This document shows positions 1-7,768 of a stretch of 37,884 nucleotides of DNA, in pieces. Every line of letters starts with the position of its first letter. Position 1 is the first letter of the stretch. A program made the position numbers and the translations under genes. This DNA comes from Candidatus Saccharimonadota bacterium (GTDB lineage Bacteria > Patescibacteriota > Saccharimonadia > Saccharimonadales > Saccharimonadaceae). The DNA lies in contig JAFONX010000010.1 of assembly GCA_017418275.1 (NCBI GenBank), positions 1 through 37,884 of the forward strand, in the 5' to 3' direction. Under the pieces are notes generated by a model that was not told the DNA's origin, did not search any database, and saw nothing but the letters and a program-made list of their open reading frames with translations.

Positions 1-407
1 TCCGTCTCAACGCGCTTCCCTGTTATGTTTTCGACAAAAGAAATCACGCTTTGCGAATAATGGTAGCCTACAATACAAAGCGCAGACGACAAAAGTGCTA
101 AAGTAAGACAAATCCATTTTACAAAATTATGAACACGCTTCGAGATAAACAATTTATAAACATTGAAGCCTACAAGACCCAAAACCACCACCAAAACCAA
201 GCCAAACTGCCAACCAGCAAGCATGTTAAGATGTTTTAGCGTAAACAAAAATATACAAGCAGTAATAATCTGCAAAATCATAAGCGGCACGCTAAAAAGC
301 TGTATAAGACCCGAACGTAAAATCTCTTCATTTTCGTTTTTATGGCTTTTCTTCTCGACAGATTTTCTAGCTTTTGCTTGTTTTTTTGAAACTTTCTTAT
401 TTGGCAT
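1..407 (-). CDS. N-terminal part of membrane protein, probably LytR-CpsA-Psr (LCP) family (partial)
   Basis: Open on the minus strand from an ATG at 407 to the window edge, about 135 codons with no stop. Residues 1-28 are Lys/Glu-rich and cytoplasmic. Three hydrophobic segments follow (about residues 33-58, 65-82 and 91-112), then VENITGKRVET at the edge. Three N-terminal helices followed by a short extracellular linker is the layout of streptococcal CpsA/Wzg-type LCP proteins, which attach polysaccharides to peptidoglycan. The location next to a polysaccharide operon agrees. The catalytic LCP domain lies outside the window, so the family is inferred from topology and context. An AGAGGG ribosome-binding site lies 12 nt before the ATG. 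Confidence 0.6.
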   Translation of the reverse strand, partial: MPNKKVSKKQAKARKSVEKKSHKNENEEILRSGLIQLFSVPLMILQIITACIFLFTLKHLNMLAGWQFGLVLVVVLGLVGFNVYKLFISKRVHNFVKWICLTLALLSSALCIVGYHYSQSVISFVENITGKRVET

Positions 408-455
408 AGTTTATGTAAACCCTCTTTCTTACTTATTATTAGACGGGTATTATCT

Positions 456-482
456 CTAAAAAACACCCCGAAAAATGGAGTG
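456..482 (-). terminator. Rho-independent terminator, minus strand
   Basis: On the minus strand CACTCC pairs with GGGGTG (one T-G wobble) around a 7-nt loop, followed by six T. It lies just upstream of the gene at 1-407. No intact minus-strand gene ends here, because tagD has its own terminator at 678-711. It may be left over from a lost gene. Confidence 0.6.
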
Positions 483-510
483 CTGCGCTTATCAGTTCTT
501 TATATCTTAA

Positions 511-657
511 TATATTCGCACTACCCTGTCAATTTACCGCGTTAAGGAAACCATCGACAGCCTCGGCCGTATCGCCCAGATGCTCCGTGATTCTGCGGAC
601 AAGTTCGAATACGCCTCCAAGCGTATCGCCGACAGCTCCAACAACTTCCGTCGCTAA
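511..657 (+). pseudogene. Orphan 3' end of a coding region
   Basis: Open frame after TAA (508-510) ending at TAA (655-657). From about 526 it encodes a charged amphipathic helix ending KRIADSSNNFRR. Codons are strongly C-ending (ATC, GAC, GGC, GCC, TTC, AAC), like enolase in this window and unlike the A+T-rich DNA just upstream. There is no start codon with a ribosome-binding site; the only in-frame ATG, at 580, is internal to the helix. A terminator follows. I read it as the tail of a well-expressed gene whose 5' part was lost, with a junction near 510-525. The product is not recognised. The opposite strand is also open over most of this stretch, which lowers certainty. Confidence 0.45.
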
Positions 658-677
658 TCTTATCTTCCATTCCCAAC

Positions 678-711
678 AAAAACCGCCCCGTTTACACGAG
701 GCGGCTTTTTT
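678..711. terminator. Bidirectional Rho-independent terminator
   Basis: CCGCC (683-687) pairs with GGCGG (700-704), with A-rich DNA on the left and six T on the right. It serves both the orphan plus-strand tail and tagD on the minus strand. The tagD stop overlaps its edge. Confidence 0.8.
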
Positions 712-1117
712 ATGTCAATAATTTTCCACCCAAATCAGCTTTGATCTGAGTCGAAGAAATACCATAGGTTCGCGGCAAGAAAATCAGTTCACAATGATGG
801 CGCAAATAATTAAAACGATTGCTATCTAGCCAATTACTCCCCATTACGACTGTATCAATACCGTAACGCTCAATATCTGCCAACTTTTGTTCCCAATCAT
901 TCTCTGGTATCACTAAATCCACATAACGCACTGATTCAAGCATTTTCTTACGCGTCTCGTAATCGTAATAAGATTGTTTCTTCTTTTCCTTACAATTAAA
1001 TTCATCCGTAGATAAGCCAACAACCAGATAATCACCAAGCTCACGCGCGCGCCTAAGCAGCTCTATGTGCCCATAATGCAACAAATCAAAAGTACCATAT
1101 GTTAATATTCGTTTCAC
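710..1117 (-). CDS. tagD: Glycerol-3-phosphate cytidylyltransferase (TagD/TarD type)
   Basis: Makes CDP-glycerol from CTP and sn-glycerol 3-phosphate in the cytoplasm; this is the activated glycerol phosphate used for teichoic acids and phosphoglycerol substituents. The 135-residue product has the usual family length. It carries the nucleotidyltransferase signature GTFDLLHYGH at residues 8-17 and the second motif RTYGISSTQIK near the C terminus. MGSNW replaces the commoner MGDDW near residue 92. The start is GTG at 1117, preceded by AGAGG. It is the last gene of the polysaccharide operon, 43 nt after the flippase, and is followed by a strong terminator. It implies that the encoded polymer carries glycerol phosphate. 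Confidence 0.93.
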   Translation of the reverse strand: MKRILTYGTFDLLHYGHIELLRRARELGDYLVVGLSTDEFNCKEKKKQSYYDYETRKKMLESVRYVDLVIPENDWEQKLADIERYGIDTVVMGSNWLDSNRFNYLRHHCELIFLPRTYGISSTQIKADLGGKLLT

Positions 1118-1160
1118 TTTATTACCTCTCTTTTTATTACTTTCATCCCCATATAACTAT

Positions 1161-2495
1161 CTAAGATATATTGTCATTCAGAATCTTATGACTATAAACC
1201 ACCTGATACAACGTACGCCATATCATTGCCACAAGAGTCCCCAATGCCACTCCTTCAAGCTTCCAGAACTGCACCGCAATCAACGACGCTACTATATTAA
1301 TCGCTGCTTCAGTAGCACACACCCACGACAACTCTTTAAACTTACCCGCCGCATATGCTAGATTTACGTGTGATTCACGTAGCAAATAAACCATCTCCGC
1401 AGTTAGCATTAGAATTGCAAACACCGGCCGATCATAATCCACATCTACGATATCTCGCGTATAAAAGTTAATAAACGGCCGAATCAGAACAAAAACCAGA
1501 ATAAAACCAGTCGTAATTAATCCAAACATCCCCCAGCGATACTTCGAAAAACTACGACGTATTTTTGCCTTATCACCACTTGCAAGCACGTGGCCTAAGC
1601 TTGGAGCTATTCCCCGCGATATCGCCTGCACTAGCCCACGAATCCCAGCTGTAACCAGCAAATAAACGCCATACACGGACACTTCTAAATAACTTGCAAA
1701 TATCGTCAGAATCACAATATCCGTATTGTTGTGAATAAATGCCGCAAAACTAATCAATAGCCCATCCCAGCGCTTCTTAAGCAAATCTCTATTTAATTGC
1801 ATTGGTCGCTTCGTACGCAAATGCCAATTATATCGCCGCTTGATTATTACGTAAAAAACTATCGGTTGAATCAGATAGCATAGCCCTGTCGCAATCTTTA
1901 ATAGTAGGATATTCGGCCAAAGCCTAATACAGACAATAGTTAGAATTAGCGACAAGACACACATACCTATCTGTACAAAAGCCACAACATAGACCTTTTT
2001 ATCCGCATTAAGCAAAGTACGTGGCGCCAAGGCGAAGCCATATTGAACTATTTGCACAAGCGCCAAAACCCAAACAAGCAAGAATACGAAACCAGAATTA
2101 AATTCGCTCCTAAAGACCACCGCAAATACTACCGAGAGTATTGTTATATATCCTAAAAATAGCCAAGCAATTCTTTTACAAAAGAACGTCATTGTATCAT
2201 AAATAGATTTAGCACTTCCCATATCGCGCCGCCTCAAAGCCCGATACAGACTAGCCGATACCACCCCGGTAACTCCGCCTTCCGCCAAAGAGATATAGCT
2301 TAAAAACTGATTAATCGAAAGCACAATTCCATTTAGTTCTGATCCAAAACTTTCTAGAATTAACCGCGGCACAATCAGTCCGTTAATTATAGTGACAATC
2401 TGAAGCGTCACGCTCGCTACTGCATTAAGCAGCGCTCGATTATTCAAGAAGCGTCGCAGTCGCCGTTCAGACTCAACAGACCCTACTTCTATCAT
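1161..2495 (-). CDS. Polysaccharide flippase, Wzx-like (MOP/PST superfamily)
   Basis: A 444-residue polytopic membrane protein with about 12-14 hydrophobic helices and a positively charged N terminus. This is the size and layout of oligosaccharide flippases, which move lipid-linked repeat units to the outer face of the membrane. The N-terminal stretch NGLIVPRLILESFGSELNG and the mid-protein NNTDIVILTIFASYLEVSVY are typical of Wzx/PST proteins. The start codon follows the licD-like stop with no gap (TAA then ATG), which implies translational coupling. Its neighbours include a Wzy-like polymerase and several glycosyltransferases, so the cluster looks like a Wzx/Wzy-dependent pathway. Confidence 0.85.
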   Translation of the reverse strand: MIEVGSVESERRLRRFLNNRALLNAVASVTLQIVTIINGLIVPRLILESFGSELNGIVLSINQFLSYISLAEGGVTGVVSASLYRALRRRDMGSAKSIYDTMTFFCKRIAWLFLGYITILSVVFAVVFRSEFNSGFVFLLVWVLALVQIVQYGFALAPRTLLNADKKVYVVAFVQIGMCVLSLILTIVCIRLWPNILLLKIATGLCYLIQPIVFYVIIKRRYNWHLRTKRPMQLNRDLLKKRWDGLLISFAAFIHNNTDIVILTIFASYLEVSVYGVYLLVTAGIRGLVQAISRGIAPSLGHVLASGDKAKIRRSFSKYRWGMFGLITTGFILVFVLIRPFINFYTRDIVDVDYDRPVFAILMLTAEMVYLLRESHVNLAYAAGKFKELSWVCATEAAINIVASLIAVQFWKLEGVALGTLVAMIWRTLYQVVYSHKILNDNIS

Positions 2496-3323
2496 TTAAT
2501 TGACTGCGCTTTCTCGCCATTGATATTTCCCTAAATGATGCGGCACGCGCTCTTTCTCTGGCGGCAAAGTCATATAATCGCCATATTTGATATTCAAGAA
2601 CTTATCAAAATCCCGCACAATCAGATAGCTTCCATCTTCAAACGGGACTTCTACAAGATGATCAAACAAATCCTTTTCAAACACCTCGCAGCCTGCACAA
2701 ACCGTATTCGAACTCACATAGCGCATAGGTCGATCGTTTTTGCTTCGCATTAATTCCAATGTTCGCATCTTATTTTGCTCCCAACCCGCACGGTAGAGCT
2801 GCGCTGGAATAAAATACAAAGGTCGTTTTATCATTTCATAAGATTTCTTACTAGCCTGATAATAATGTTTTGCTCCAACGAAATCTACAAATTTCTTTTC
2901 TTGTTCCTTACAAAGTTGCGCAAATTTTTTCGCTTCTTCTAAATCATTACCAGCATTATTAAGCGGAAAAATATCCACCCAAATCCCCAACTCTTCAATA
3001 TCGTTATAACCATCTTGCGAAACATAGCTATTTTTATCGCAAAGCTTTGCAAAGAATCGATTGTATTTTCCATTTTCTGGTAAAAGCAATCGATATCTTT
3101 CATCATTTCGTAAAATCTTCGTCAAACGCTCGTAATCTGGAGCCAATAGCGCAATATCAATATCATCGTCCCAAGGAATAAAGCCGCCATGTCGAATTGC
3201 GCCTAATGCGGTACCCGAAAATAAGCTATACTGGATATCATTCTGGCGACAAATAGAATTGATGTATCGCAAAATATCTAACGCTATTTTTCGTCTTTCT
3301 TCAAAACTAATGCTACCTTTCAT
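2496..3323 (-). CDS. LicD-family phosphotransferase
   Basis: LicD/fukutin-type enzymes transfer a phospho-alcohol from a CDP carrier (phosphocholine, or ribitol/glycerol phosphate in relatives) to sugar hydroxyls. The 275-residue product has the diagnostic segment GTALGAIRHGGFIPWDDDID at about residues 42-61, with the metal-binding WDDDID, and a later KYGDYMTLPPEKER motif near residue 250. The start abuts the upstream GT2 stop (TAA then ATG), with AAGGAAG as ribosome-binding site. Because the same operon encodes a TagD-type CDP-glycerol synthase and no choline genes are seen, glycerol phosphate is the most economical donor. That donor choice is inference; the family call is firm. Confidence 0.88.
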   Translation of the reverse strand: MKGSISFEERRKIALDILRYINSICRQNDIQYSLFSGTALGAIRHGGFIPWDDDIDIALLAPDYERLTKILRNDERYRLLLPENGKYNRFFAKLCDKNSYVSQDGYNDIEELGIWVDIFPLNNAGNDLEEAKKFAQLCKEQEKKFVDFVGAKHYYQASKKSYEMIKRPLYFIPAQLYRAGWEQNKMRTLELMRSKNDRPMRYVSSNTVCAGCEVFEKDLFDHLVEVPFEDGSYLIVRDFDKFLNIKYGDYMTLPPEKERVPHHLGKYQWRESAVN

Positions 3324-4238
3324 TTATCTTCTTCCTTTCACTAGTAATTTCATGCCACCCCGCAACCGATAATAGTGCCTTAAGCTCATCGGTCTGCTAT
3401 TGTAAATCCGCACAAATACACGATAAATCCCTCGCGCACCCCATTGCTCTAGTCTGCCTAGGTTTTCTCTTAGAAAGATAAAGTCATTTTCAGGATCACG
3501 AAGCTGTCTTTCTAGGCAACGTATCATTTTTCGACGCACAGCCTTACCATCTCGTGTCAATAAGCTTTCAATGCGTTGCATTGTATATAAAATATCTTCA
3601 CACTTTGACAGCACATCTCCATCACTCGACGTTAAGCTCCCGGCGCGATAACCGTAATAATAATCAGCTTCCTCGATAACCGAAACATGCCGAATTTTCG
3701 CTCGACGCATATAGCGAAGAATAAAAATCGTATCTTCCATAAAACTCGTTTGTTTCGAAAAGCGCAGGTTTTTCGCAATCGTCGTATCAAGCAAACACCC
3801 CGAGGCTCCACCATAAAACCTATCTTTCAGCATTAACTTCTCTGCCTCGCGCCTCCCAACTTCAAATTTTTGATATTTTACTCTATCGACACACATCTGT
3901 ACGAGTCGCCTTTCGTGACGCGTATTATACAATAATTCAATAGCTCGCCTCGATAGGAAATCGTCCGCATCCACAAACACAACATATTTACCACGCGCCA
4001 TTTTTAACCCCCGATTTCGCGCTACCGATACCCCCTTATTTCGCTGATAAAAATACCTAACATTTTTATCTATTCTTAAGAATTTTTCACAAATTTCCAC
4101 ACTACTATCAGTGCTACCATCATCAATCAGAATCACTTCTAATCTGTCGTAGCTCTGCTCTAAAATACTGATTAGACACTGCTCCAGATAATCCTCTGCA
4201 TTGTAGATTGGAACAATTACAGATATTAAATCGTTCAT
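3324..4238 (-). CDS. Family 2 glycosyltransferase
   Basis: A GT-A fold inverting glycosyltransferase of 304 residues, acting at the cytoplasmic face of the membrane to add a sugar to a lipid-linked acceptor. It begins with the canonical SVIVPIYNAEDYLEQCL, then VILIDDGSTDSS, the acceptor-proximal VSVARNRGL and the metal-binding VFVDADDFL at about residue 90. The substrate sugar cannot be told from sequence. The start at 4238 is fixed by the conserved N terminus. The upstream polymerase frame runs 116 bp into this gene, which is abnormal for the operon and probably reflects an indel just before this start. Confidence 0.9.
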   Translation of the reverse strand: MNDLISVIVPIYNAEDYLEQCLISILEQSYDRLEVILIDDGSTDSSVEICEKFLRIDKNVRYFYQRNKGVSVARNRGLKMARGKYVVFVDADDFLSRRAIELLYNTRHERRLVQMCVDRVKYQKFEVGRREAEKLMLKDRFYGGASGCLLDTTIAKNLRFSKQTSFMEDTIFILRYMRRAKIRHVSVIEEADYYYGYRAGSLTSSDGDVLSKCEDILYTMQRIESLLTRDGKAVRRKMIRCLERQLRDPENDFIFLRENLGRLEQWGARGIYRVFVRIYNSRPMSLRHYYRLRGGMKLLVKGRR

Positions 4239-5310
4239 ATTTTTCTTTCTTTTCTTTTACTCCAAATAACAAAAAACTTACTGGCGCCAAAGCTACACAA
4301 TGCCTTAGCCAAGAGCCAAAATCCGGCTCGAAAATAGCCGAAACCATCACAAAAGCTAATACTAAATGCCCCACTAAAACTGCATGCCCACCCATGCGAA
4401 GTTCCACATGCCACAGCCTAATATTTAATAGCAATATATATATCAAGGCGAACCAGTACTTAACTCCATGCCAAACCAGCTCTATTGGCAAGCTTAGTCG
4501 CGCAAAGTTCACTAGATAATTCAACGAAAACTTGGCCATATTCGAACTAATACCAAAAGGCTCAAGAATCATTGTTTGCGCATCAGTACTGCCCATACGA
4601 TAATCGTTCGCTAAATGACGAGCTAAGGCAATATCATAAAAGCTCTTCTTGTCGACCAGCGACACAACTAATATTCCACCAAGCAAAACGCCAAATATAC
4701 ATACAATAAACATGCCGTAGTTGAACATACTTTTTTGCCAACGCCCAGTCACGATGCGATGTATCTTCCAGATCGCAACAAACATTAACGTAATTAGTAA
4801 AAAATATTTTCGAAAACAGAATGATTCGATTAATAGTACTCCTGCCGTTAACCAGACTTTCTGTCTTTCGCTTAGCCGTTTCGCATGCAGAATCATCGCA
4901 ATAGCTAGGAAAATCACAAATTGAATCAAATCCTTTGTTAATCCAAAAGTATAGATACTTGAAAATGCCATCGTTGCAATAAGGAAAAACTCCTGTATTC
5001 TTCCATGAATTCTGCATCGATACCACCATATTAAGATTAAGGGGATCATAACCAGTGCTACAATTAGCGCCCATTCCTCAAGGCTAGTCAGCTTAAAGAA
5101 ATTCAACTTTCTGTAGATACTAGCAACAAAGTTGTATGCTGAATCATAGCTTCTATCATATAGCAGCATTCCAAGTATTTTTCGAGAATCAAGGAAATAC
5201 TTTTTAGGCAAAACCCAGAACGAAACCATTCTAATCGCAAAAGCCCCAATTCCAAGCACGATATAATTCAAAAACACACGAGGCCTGCGCAAAAAACTTC
5301 GCCTACGCAT
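4123..5310 (-). CDS. Wzy-like polysaccharide polymerase; 3' end probably frameshifted
   Basis: A polytopic membrane protein with about ten hydrophobic helices. It has IYTFGLTKDLIQFVIFL mid-protein and EPDFGSWLRHCVALAP near the end, a pattern of exopolysaccharide/O-antigen polymerase-like proteins (EpsG/Wzy type). These link repeat units on the outer face. I chose the ATG at 5310 over 5346: AGAGG precedes it, it gives an 8-bp overlap with the upstream gene, and it leaves an Arg-rich N terminus before the first helix. The last 38 or so residues (after KEKKEK) overlap the GT2 gene, are Cys-rich and look non-native. One extra A in the A-rich tract at about 4239-4258 would instead end the protein at TGA overlapping the GT2 ATG. 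Function assignment is moderate because Wzy proteins diverge strongly. Confidence 0.7.
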   Translation of the reverse strand: MRRRSFLRRPRVFLNYIVLGIGAFAIRMVSFWVLPKKYFLDSRKILGMLLYDRSYDSAYNFVASIYRKLNFFKLTSLEEWALIVALVMIPLILIWWYRCRIHGRIQEFFLIATMAFSSIYTFGLTKDLIQFVIFLAIAMILHAKRLSERQKVWLTAGVLLIESFCFRKYFLLITLMFVAIWKIHRIVTGRWQKSMFNYGMFIVCIFGVLLGGILVVSLVDKKSFYDIALARHLANDYRMGSTDAQTMILEPFGISSNMAKFSLNYLVNFARLSLPIELVWHGVKYWFALIYILLLNIRLWHVELRMGGHAVLVGHLVLAFVMVSAIFEPDFGSWLRHCVALAPVSFLLFGVKEKKEKYERFNICNCSNLQCRGLSGAVSNQYFRAELRQIRSDSD

Positions 5311-6385
5311 GCAACCTCTGACTAACAATGTCGCCATAGCACTCATCTACCATATCGATTGTTGAGTTTTGTTCTTCCAACAAACACGCGCGATACTTAG
5401 CAGCGCTCGCCTTTGTTTTGTAATATTTTTCATTTTTAAGGAGCCTTTTTATCTCTACGACAAAGTCCTGCTCTGATTCACAAGTCTTGCCACACTCATT
5501 CGTAACTATTTCTGGTAATCCGCCAACTTTAGACACAACACAAGGCAGACCTAAAGCCAACGCCTCATAAGCCGCCAAGCCGTAACCTTCCCATGAAGAT
5601 GTCAGTACAAATATCTTGGATTGACTCATGATTTTATATGGATTCTTCTTGTACCCCACAAACTTAATGTTGTCTTTAAGATCCATATCTTCTGCAAGCC
5701 AACATATTTGTTCGGTCATTTCGCCTTCACCAACCCAGACCGCCCTAATCCGAGGATTGCTTTTCTTAAGCCGCTTCAAAATACGTAAAAAGCGCTCCGG
5801 ATTTTTCTGTTTAACAAGACGCGCTACGCAACAAATATCGTATTTTTTCTTTATCTCAGCGTCATCTTTTAGATACAGCCTAATTCTCCTATGCGAAACT
5901 GGATTACCAATAGTTTTAATTTTCTTGTGCAGCAATCTAGAAAACACATACTCGCGCTCAATAGAATCCGACACTGCCAAAACATATTCCGATCTCCATG
6001 CCGCCGCACCAAACACTATTGCATATGGACAAATCCTCTTTAGCCATGGCGAATTATTGTGAACGTGTGCTATTATCGGAATTCCTCCGCCAGCTAAAGC
6101 GCATATCACGGTTGCGCGATAATCTGTCGCATGCAGAATATCCGGTCTATACTGCTTTACTACTCTCTTAAGCTCACGTACTGTCAAATTAGAAATTTTA
6201 ATGTGTTTTATATTCGAATCAATCAAGAAACTATCTACGTCGCCAGATTGTGAAACCCAATAGAAATCATATTTGTCTCTTAGCGAATTAATTATTTCCA
6301 AGTTAACTAACTCCGCGCCAAACATCACATTTGTATTCAAAACGAAGAAAATCTTCTTTTTTGTATTCTTCTTTGAATAACTCAT
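5303..6385 (-). CDS. Family 4 glycosyltransferase
   Basis: A GT-B fold retaining glycosyltransferase of 360 residues. The C-terminal nucleotide-sugar domain shows CVARLVKQKNPERFLRILK, WVGEGEM and the EX7E-type segment SSWEGYGLAAYEALALGLP at about residues 260-280. The N-terminal acceptor domain begins KKKIFFVLNTNVMFGAELV. The start overlaps the previous gene's TGA as ATGA, the usual sign of translational coupling. Donor and acceptor sugars are unknown. A member of this operon probably builds the repeat unit together with the other GT4 and the GT2. Confidence 0.88.
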   Translation of the reverse strand: MSYSKKNTKKKIFFVLNTNVMFGAELVNLEIINSLRDKYDFYWVSQSGDVDSFLIDSNIKHIKISNLTVRELKRVVKQYRPDILHATDYRATVICALAGGGIPIIAHVHNNSPWLKRICPYAIVFGAAAWRSEYVLAVSDSIEREYVFSRLLHKKIKTIGNPVSHRRIRLYLKDDAEIKKKYDICCVARLVKQKNPERFLRILKRLKKSNPRIRAVWVGEGEMTEQICWLAEDMDLKDNIKFVGYKKNPYKIMSQSKIFVLTSSWEGYGLAAYEALALGLPCVVSKVGGLPEIVTNECGKTCESEQDFVVEIKRLLKNEKYYKTKASAAKYRACLLEEQNSTIDMVDECYGDIVSQRLHA

Positions 6386-7497
6386 ACTCTCGCCAACCCC
6401 CTATTATATGCTGTTTCTAAGTTTTTCGCCTCTTTCGAAATATCAAGACAACGATGCGCGAAATACAACGCAGTATCATCAATTCGCTTCATTATTTTAA
6501 ACTCCGCTCCAAAGCCGGCCCCTAACTTGTCTATTTTCGAAGTCGGCAACACGACAACCTCCGGCGAAATACTTTCACTAAACAAACACGGCAAACCATT
6601 CGCCTGCGCCTCTATTCCAACCAAAGGTAGACCTTCATAAAGGCTTGGCAACACAAAAGCATCAAAGACGGAATAGTATTTTTCAACCTTTTCACACCAA
6701 TCTACAAAACGAATCGACTGACTAATCCTCAGTTCCGCTGCGCGTAATTTAATCCTATTTTTTAAAGGTCCTTCCCCTACTAAAACTAAAATCGCCGAGG
6801 GGTACTCGGCGATGATTTCAGAAAAACGTTCAATTAAGAACAAATGATTCTTCTGCCCCACAAATCTGCCGATATGCCCAAATACCAAAGCATCACTAGG
6901 AATGCTAAGCCCCGCACGTAGTTTCTCACGTGCGTCATTGTCAAACTTATATTTTTTTAGGTCAATTGCGTTATGAATGATCTTTACTCGACCATCTTCG
7001 TAAGCCCGATTTCCAAATTGAAATCTCCCCGCCTTCTCCGAACAAGCAAACAAGTCGGTTGCCCAAACTTTCGAAAAAAGTCTTAATAGATGCTTAAGGA
7101 TGTTTCGTTTTAAATCTCTTCGGCAGCTTGTGTTGTGACTGTGCGAAATGCGAACTTTCACCCCAGCAAGCTTAGCGGCAAATAACGGAAAGACAGAAAG
7201 TGTATTGATATGCGAATGCACTATTCTATATTTTTGCTCCTTAAAGAGTCGAATTAGAAACTTCAGATAGCTTCGTAACTTCTGATAAGGGGGACAAATT
7301 ATTACCCGTCCGCCTAGCTTTTCTATTTCTTTATATGGAATACAAGTCGAATCAGCATCACAAATAAAATCAAATTGAATTCTCGAACGATCAATATGTC
7401 GGTAATAATTCATTACTACCGATTCCACGCCGCCGCCAATCCATTTTCCGACAACCTGAGCAACAATAACTGGCTTTTCTGATTCTTTATTACCCAT
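6382..7497 (-). CDS. Family 4 glycosyltransferase, EpsF-like; first gene of the operon
   Basis: GT-B fold enzyme of about 371 residues. The N-terminal VVGKWIGGGVESVVMNYYRH is typical of EpsF/capsule GT4 proteins. The C-terminal domain has GHIGRFVGQKNH, LVLVGEGPL and SLYEGLPLVGIEAQANGLP (EX7E). I prefer the ATG at 7497 to a GTG at 7506, because GGTGA lies 5 nt before the ATG and nothing suitable precedes the GTG. The stop TGA overlaps the next start. A promoter 36-65 bp upstream makes it the first gene of the seven-gene polysaccharide operon. Confidence 0.88.
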   Translation of the reverse strand: MGNKESEKPVIVAQVVGKWIGGGVESVVMNYYRHIDRSRIQFDFICDADSTCIPYKEIEKLGGRVIICPPYQKLRSYLKFLIRLFKEQKYRIVHSHINTLSVFPLFAAKLAGVKVRISHSHNTSCRRDLKRNILKHLLRLFSKVWATDLFACSEKAGRFQFGNRAYEDGRVKIIHNAIDLKKYKFDNDAREKLRAGLSIPSDALVFGHIGRFVGQKNHLFLIERFSEIIAEYPSAILVLVGEGPLKNRIKLRAAELRISQSIRFVDWCEKVEKYYSVFDAFVLPSLYEGLPLVGIEAQANGLPCLFSESISPEVVVLPTSKIDKLGAGFGAEFKIMKRIDDTALYFAHRCLDISKEAKNLETAYNRGLARV

Positions 7498-7532
7498 AGA
7501 CTTCACCGAAGTTTCAATCTGAATATTGAATC

Positions 7533-7562
7533 ATTTTATTTCAAGAAGACAGCCTTAGTCAA
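7533..7562 (-). promoter_or_regulatory. Promoter of the polysaccharide operon
   Basis: Minus-strand -35 TTGACT (7557-7562), 18-nt spacer, -10 TAAAAT (7533-7538). Expected transcription start near 7526, about 29 nt before the first glycosyltransferase start. Confidence 0.65.
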
Positions 7563-7711
7563 GCGTATTTTTTACAATTTTCACTTTTTTAAAATGACAG
7601 AAAAATTCGCAAGGAATTATGCGATTTTTACAATACATTTCGCGTAGTATTATTTACAACACTTTATACTTTAGGAGCATTTTAAAACTGTTGTAATTAT
7701 TACTTTTTCGC

Positions 7712-7741
7712 TTGTTTGCCCTGTTTGGCTTATGCTAATAT
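7712..7741 (+). promoter_or_regulatory. Extended -10 promoter of the NPKTA surface protein gene
   Basis: -35 TTGTTT (7712-7717), 18-nt spacer, extended -10 TGCTAATAT (7733-7741). AAGGAG precedes the ATG at 7769. The 7563-7711 interval is A+T-rich with no gene. It holds three direct copies of TTTACAA (7571, 7627, 7653) and an inverted TTGTAA at 7691. Confidence 0.6.
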
Positions 7742-7768
7742 CTGGTCTATCGCAAAAAAGGAGAAAAA

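Noticed and set aside
163-459. Plus-strand 98-codon frame over the LCP-like gene
   Set aside because: It is antisense to a better open frame with membrane topology, has no ribosome-binding site, and its sequence looks random.
511-657. Minus-strand reading of the orphan tail as the real coding strand
   Set aside because: It is open over most of the stretch and hydrophobic, but the codon bias and adjacent terminator fit the plus strand better. Not excluded.
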